7,336 nucleotides of DNA from Verrucomicrobiota bacterium. GTDB taxonomy: Bacteria; Verrucomicrobiota; Verrucomicrobiia; Chthoniobacterales; UBA10450. The position numbers and the translations under genes were made by a program. Below, in pieces: positions 7,204 through 7,336 of the stretch; position 1 is the first letter of the stretch; the number at the start of each line of letters is the position of its first letter. The notes under the pieces were generated by a model, which was given only the letters and a program-made list of their open reading frames with translations, searched no databases and was not told where the DNA came from. The stretch spans positions 21,623-28,958 of the forward strand of contig QHNB01000074.1 in assembly GCA_003217965.1 (NCBI GenBank). Direction: 5' to 3'.

Positions 7204-7335
7204 TTAATGGACCGGCGAGTTACCGGTCCAGCGGGGAAACCAACTTCTGCCTACCAATGTGGTCAGAATCGGGGCGAACGATGCGCGGCATCGAGGGCAT
7301 TTAATGGCTCCAGCCCGACAGCTAACCTCGCCAGC
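7204..7335 (-). other. possible C-terminal fragment of a small Cys-containing ORF (cut by window edge)
   Basis: On the minus strand an open frame of 43 codons enters from the right edge and stops at TAA (7204-7206). It contains IKCPRCRASF (residues 11-20 of the visible part), with one more Cys seven residues before the CxxC pair, which resembles half of a zinc ribbon. The end reads WTGNSPVH. No start codon is seen within the window. A plus-strand frame overlaps almost all of it, so it may be a shadow or part of a repeated non-coding element. Confidence 0.2.
7208..7230. repeat. strong 8-bp GC-rich hairpin
   Basis: TGGACCGG at 7208-7215 and CCGGTCCA at 7223-7230 are perfect inverse copies around a 7-nt loop (CGAGTTA). 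It is the most stable small stem I found in the window. No run of T follows on either strand. It overlaps the end of the possible minus-strand ORF fragment, so it could mark the end of that transcript or belong to a dispersed repeat. Confidence 0.5.
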
Positions 7336-7336
7336 A

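Larger units (their letters stand above)
6976..7336. other. gene-poor stretch after the GT39-like gene
   Basis: I see no convincing complete gene in these 361 nt. No hairpin with a T-tract follows the stop of the GT39-like gene, so I cannot place its terminator. The first 225 nt (to about 7200) show stops in most frames and no recognisable RNA gene. The last 130 nt are richer in GC and stay open in more than one frame on both strands, including a plus-strand frame from ATG at 7207 to the edge and a minus-strand frame ending at 7204; only longer sequence could say which, if any, is coding. Confidence 0.6.

Noticed and set aside
7100..7336. tRNA or other structured RNA gene near the right edge
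   Set aside because: Apart from the 8-bp stem there is no cloverleaf, no TTC-type T-loop pairing and no match to tmRNA or RNase P landmarks.
1..7336. CRISPR array, insertion sequence or defence system
   Set aside because: No regularly spaced direct repeats, transposase motifs, terminal repeats or nuclease/helicase motifs other than MutS were seen.

Overview
The window looks like ordinary chromosomal DNA from a bacterium of moderately high GC content. The style of the MutS N-terminus and of the hydrophobic proteins suggests Verrucomicrobiota or a related soil or freshwater lineage. That placement is inference, because there is no rRNA gene or other marker here. I see no tRNA, rRNA, CRISPR array, insertion sequence, phage gene or toxin-antitoxin pair.

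Layout from left to right: (1) 1-850, minus strand, the N-terminal third of the mismatch-repair protein MutS, cut by the window edge. (2) 950-3121, minus, a 723-residue multi-spanning membrane protein with an SDEW motif and a soluble C-terminal domain, of no assigned function. (3) 3082-3885, minus, a GT8-type glycosyltransferase whose end overlaps the start of the membrane protein by 40 nt. (4) 4049-5188, minus, an FkbM-family methyltransferase with an extra N-terminal domain. (5) 5335-6975, plus, a divergently transcribed GT39/ArnT-like membrane glycosyltransferase with a non-ATG start. (6) 6976-7336, a stretch with no convincing gene, containing a strong 8-bp hairpin and, at the edge, a possible fragment of a small Cys-containing ORF.

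Read together, genes 2-5 form a small surface-glycan patch. The GT8 enzyme is cytoplasmic and would use a nucleotide sugar. The FkbM enzyme could O-methylate a sugar. The GT39-like protein is expected to use a polyprenyl-phosphate-linked sugar on the outer face of the inner membrane. The SDEW membrane protein may be another GT-C-like transferase or a glycan-handling protein. The transcription order FkbM, GT8, SDEW protein fits an operon, with tight coupling only between the last two; mutS lies downstream on the same strand with a 99-nt gap. The glycan made and the acceptor cannot be read from the sequence. I found no clear evidence of a wholly new system. The least explained item is the SDEW membrane protein with its coupled GT8 partner.
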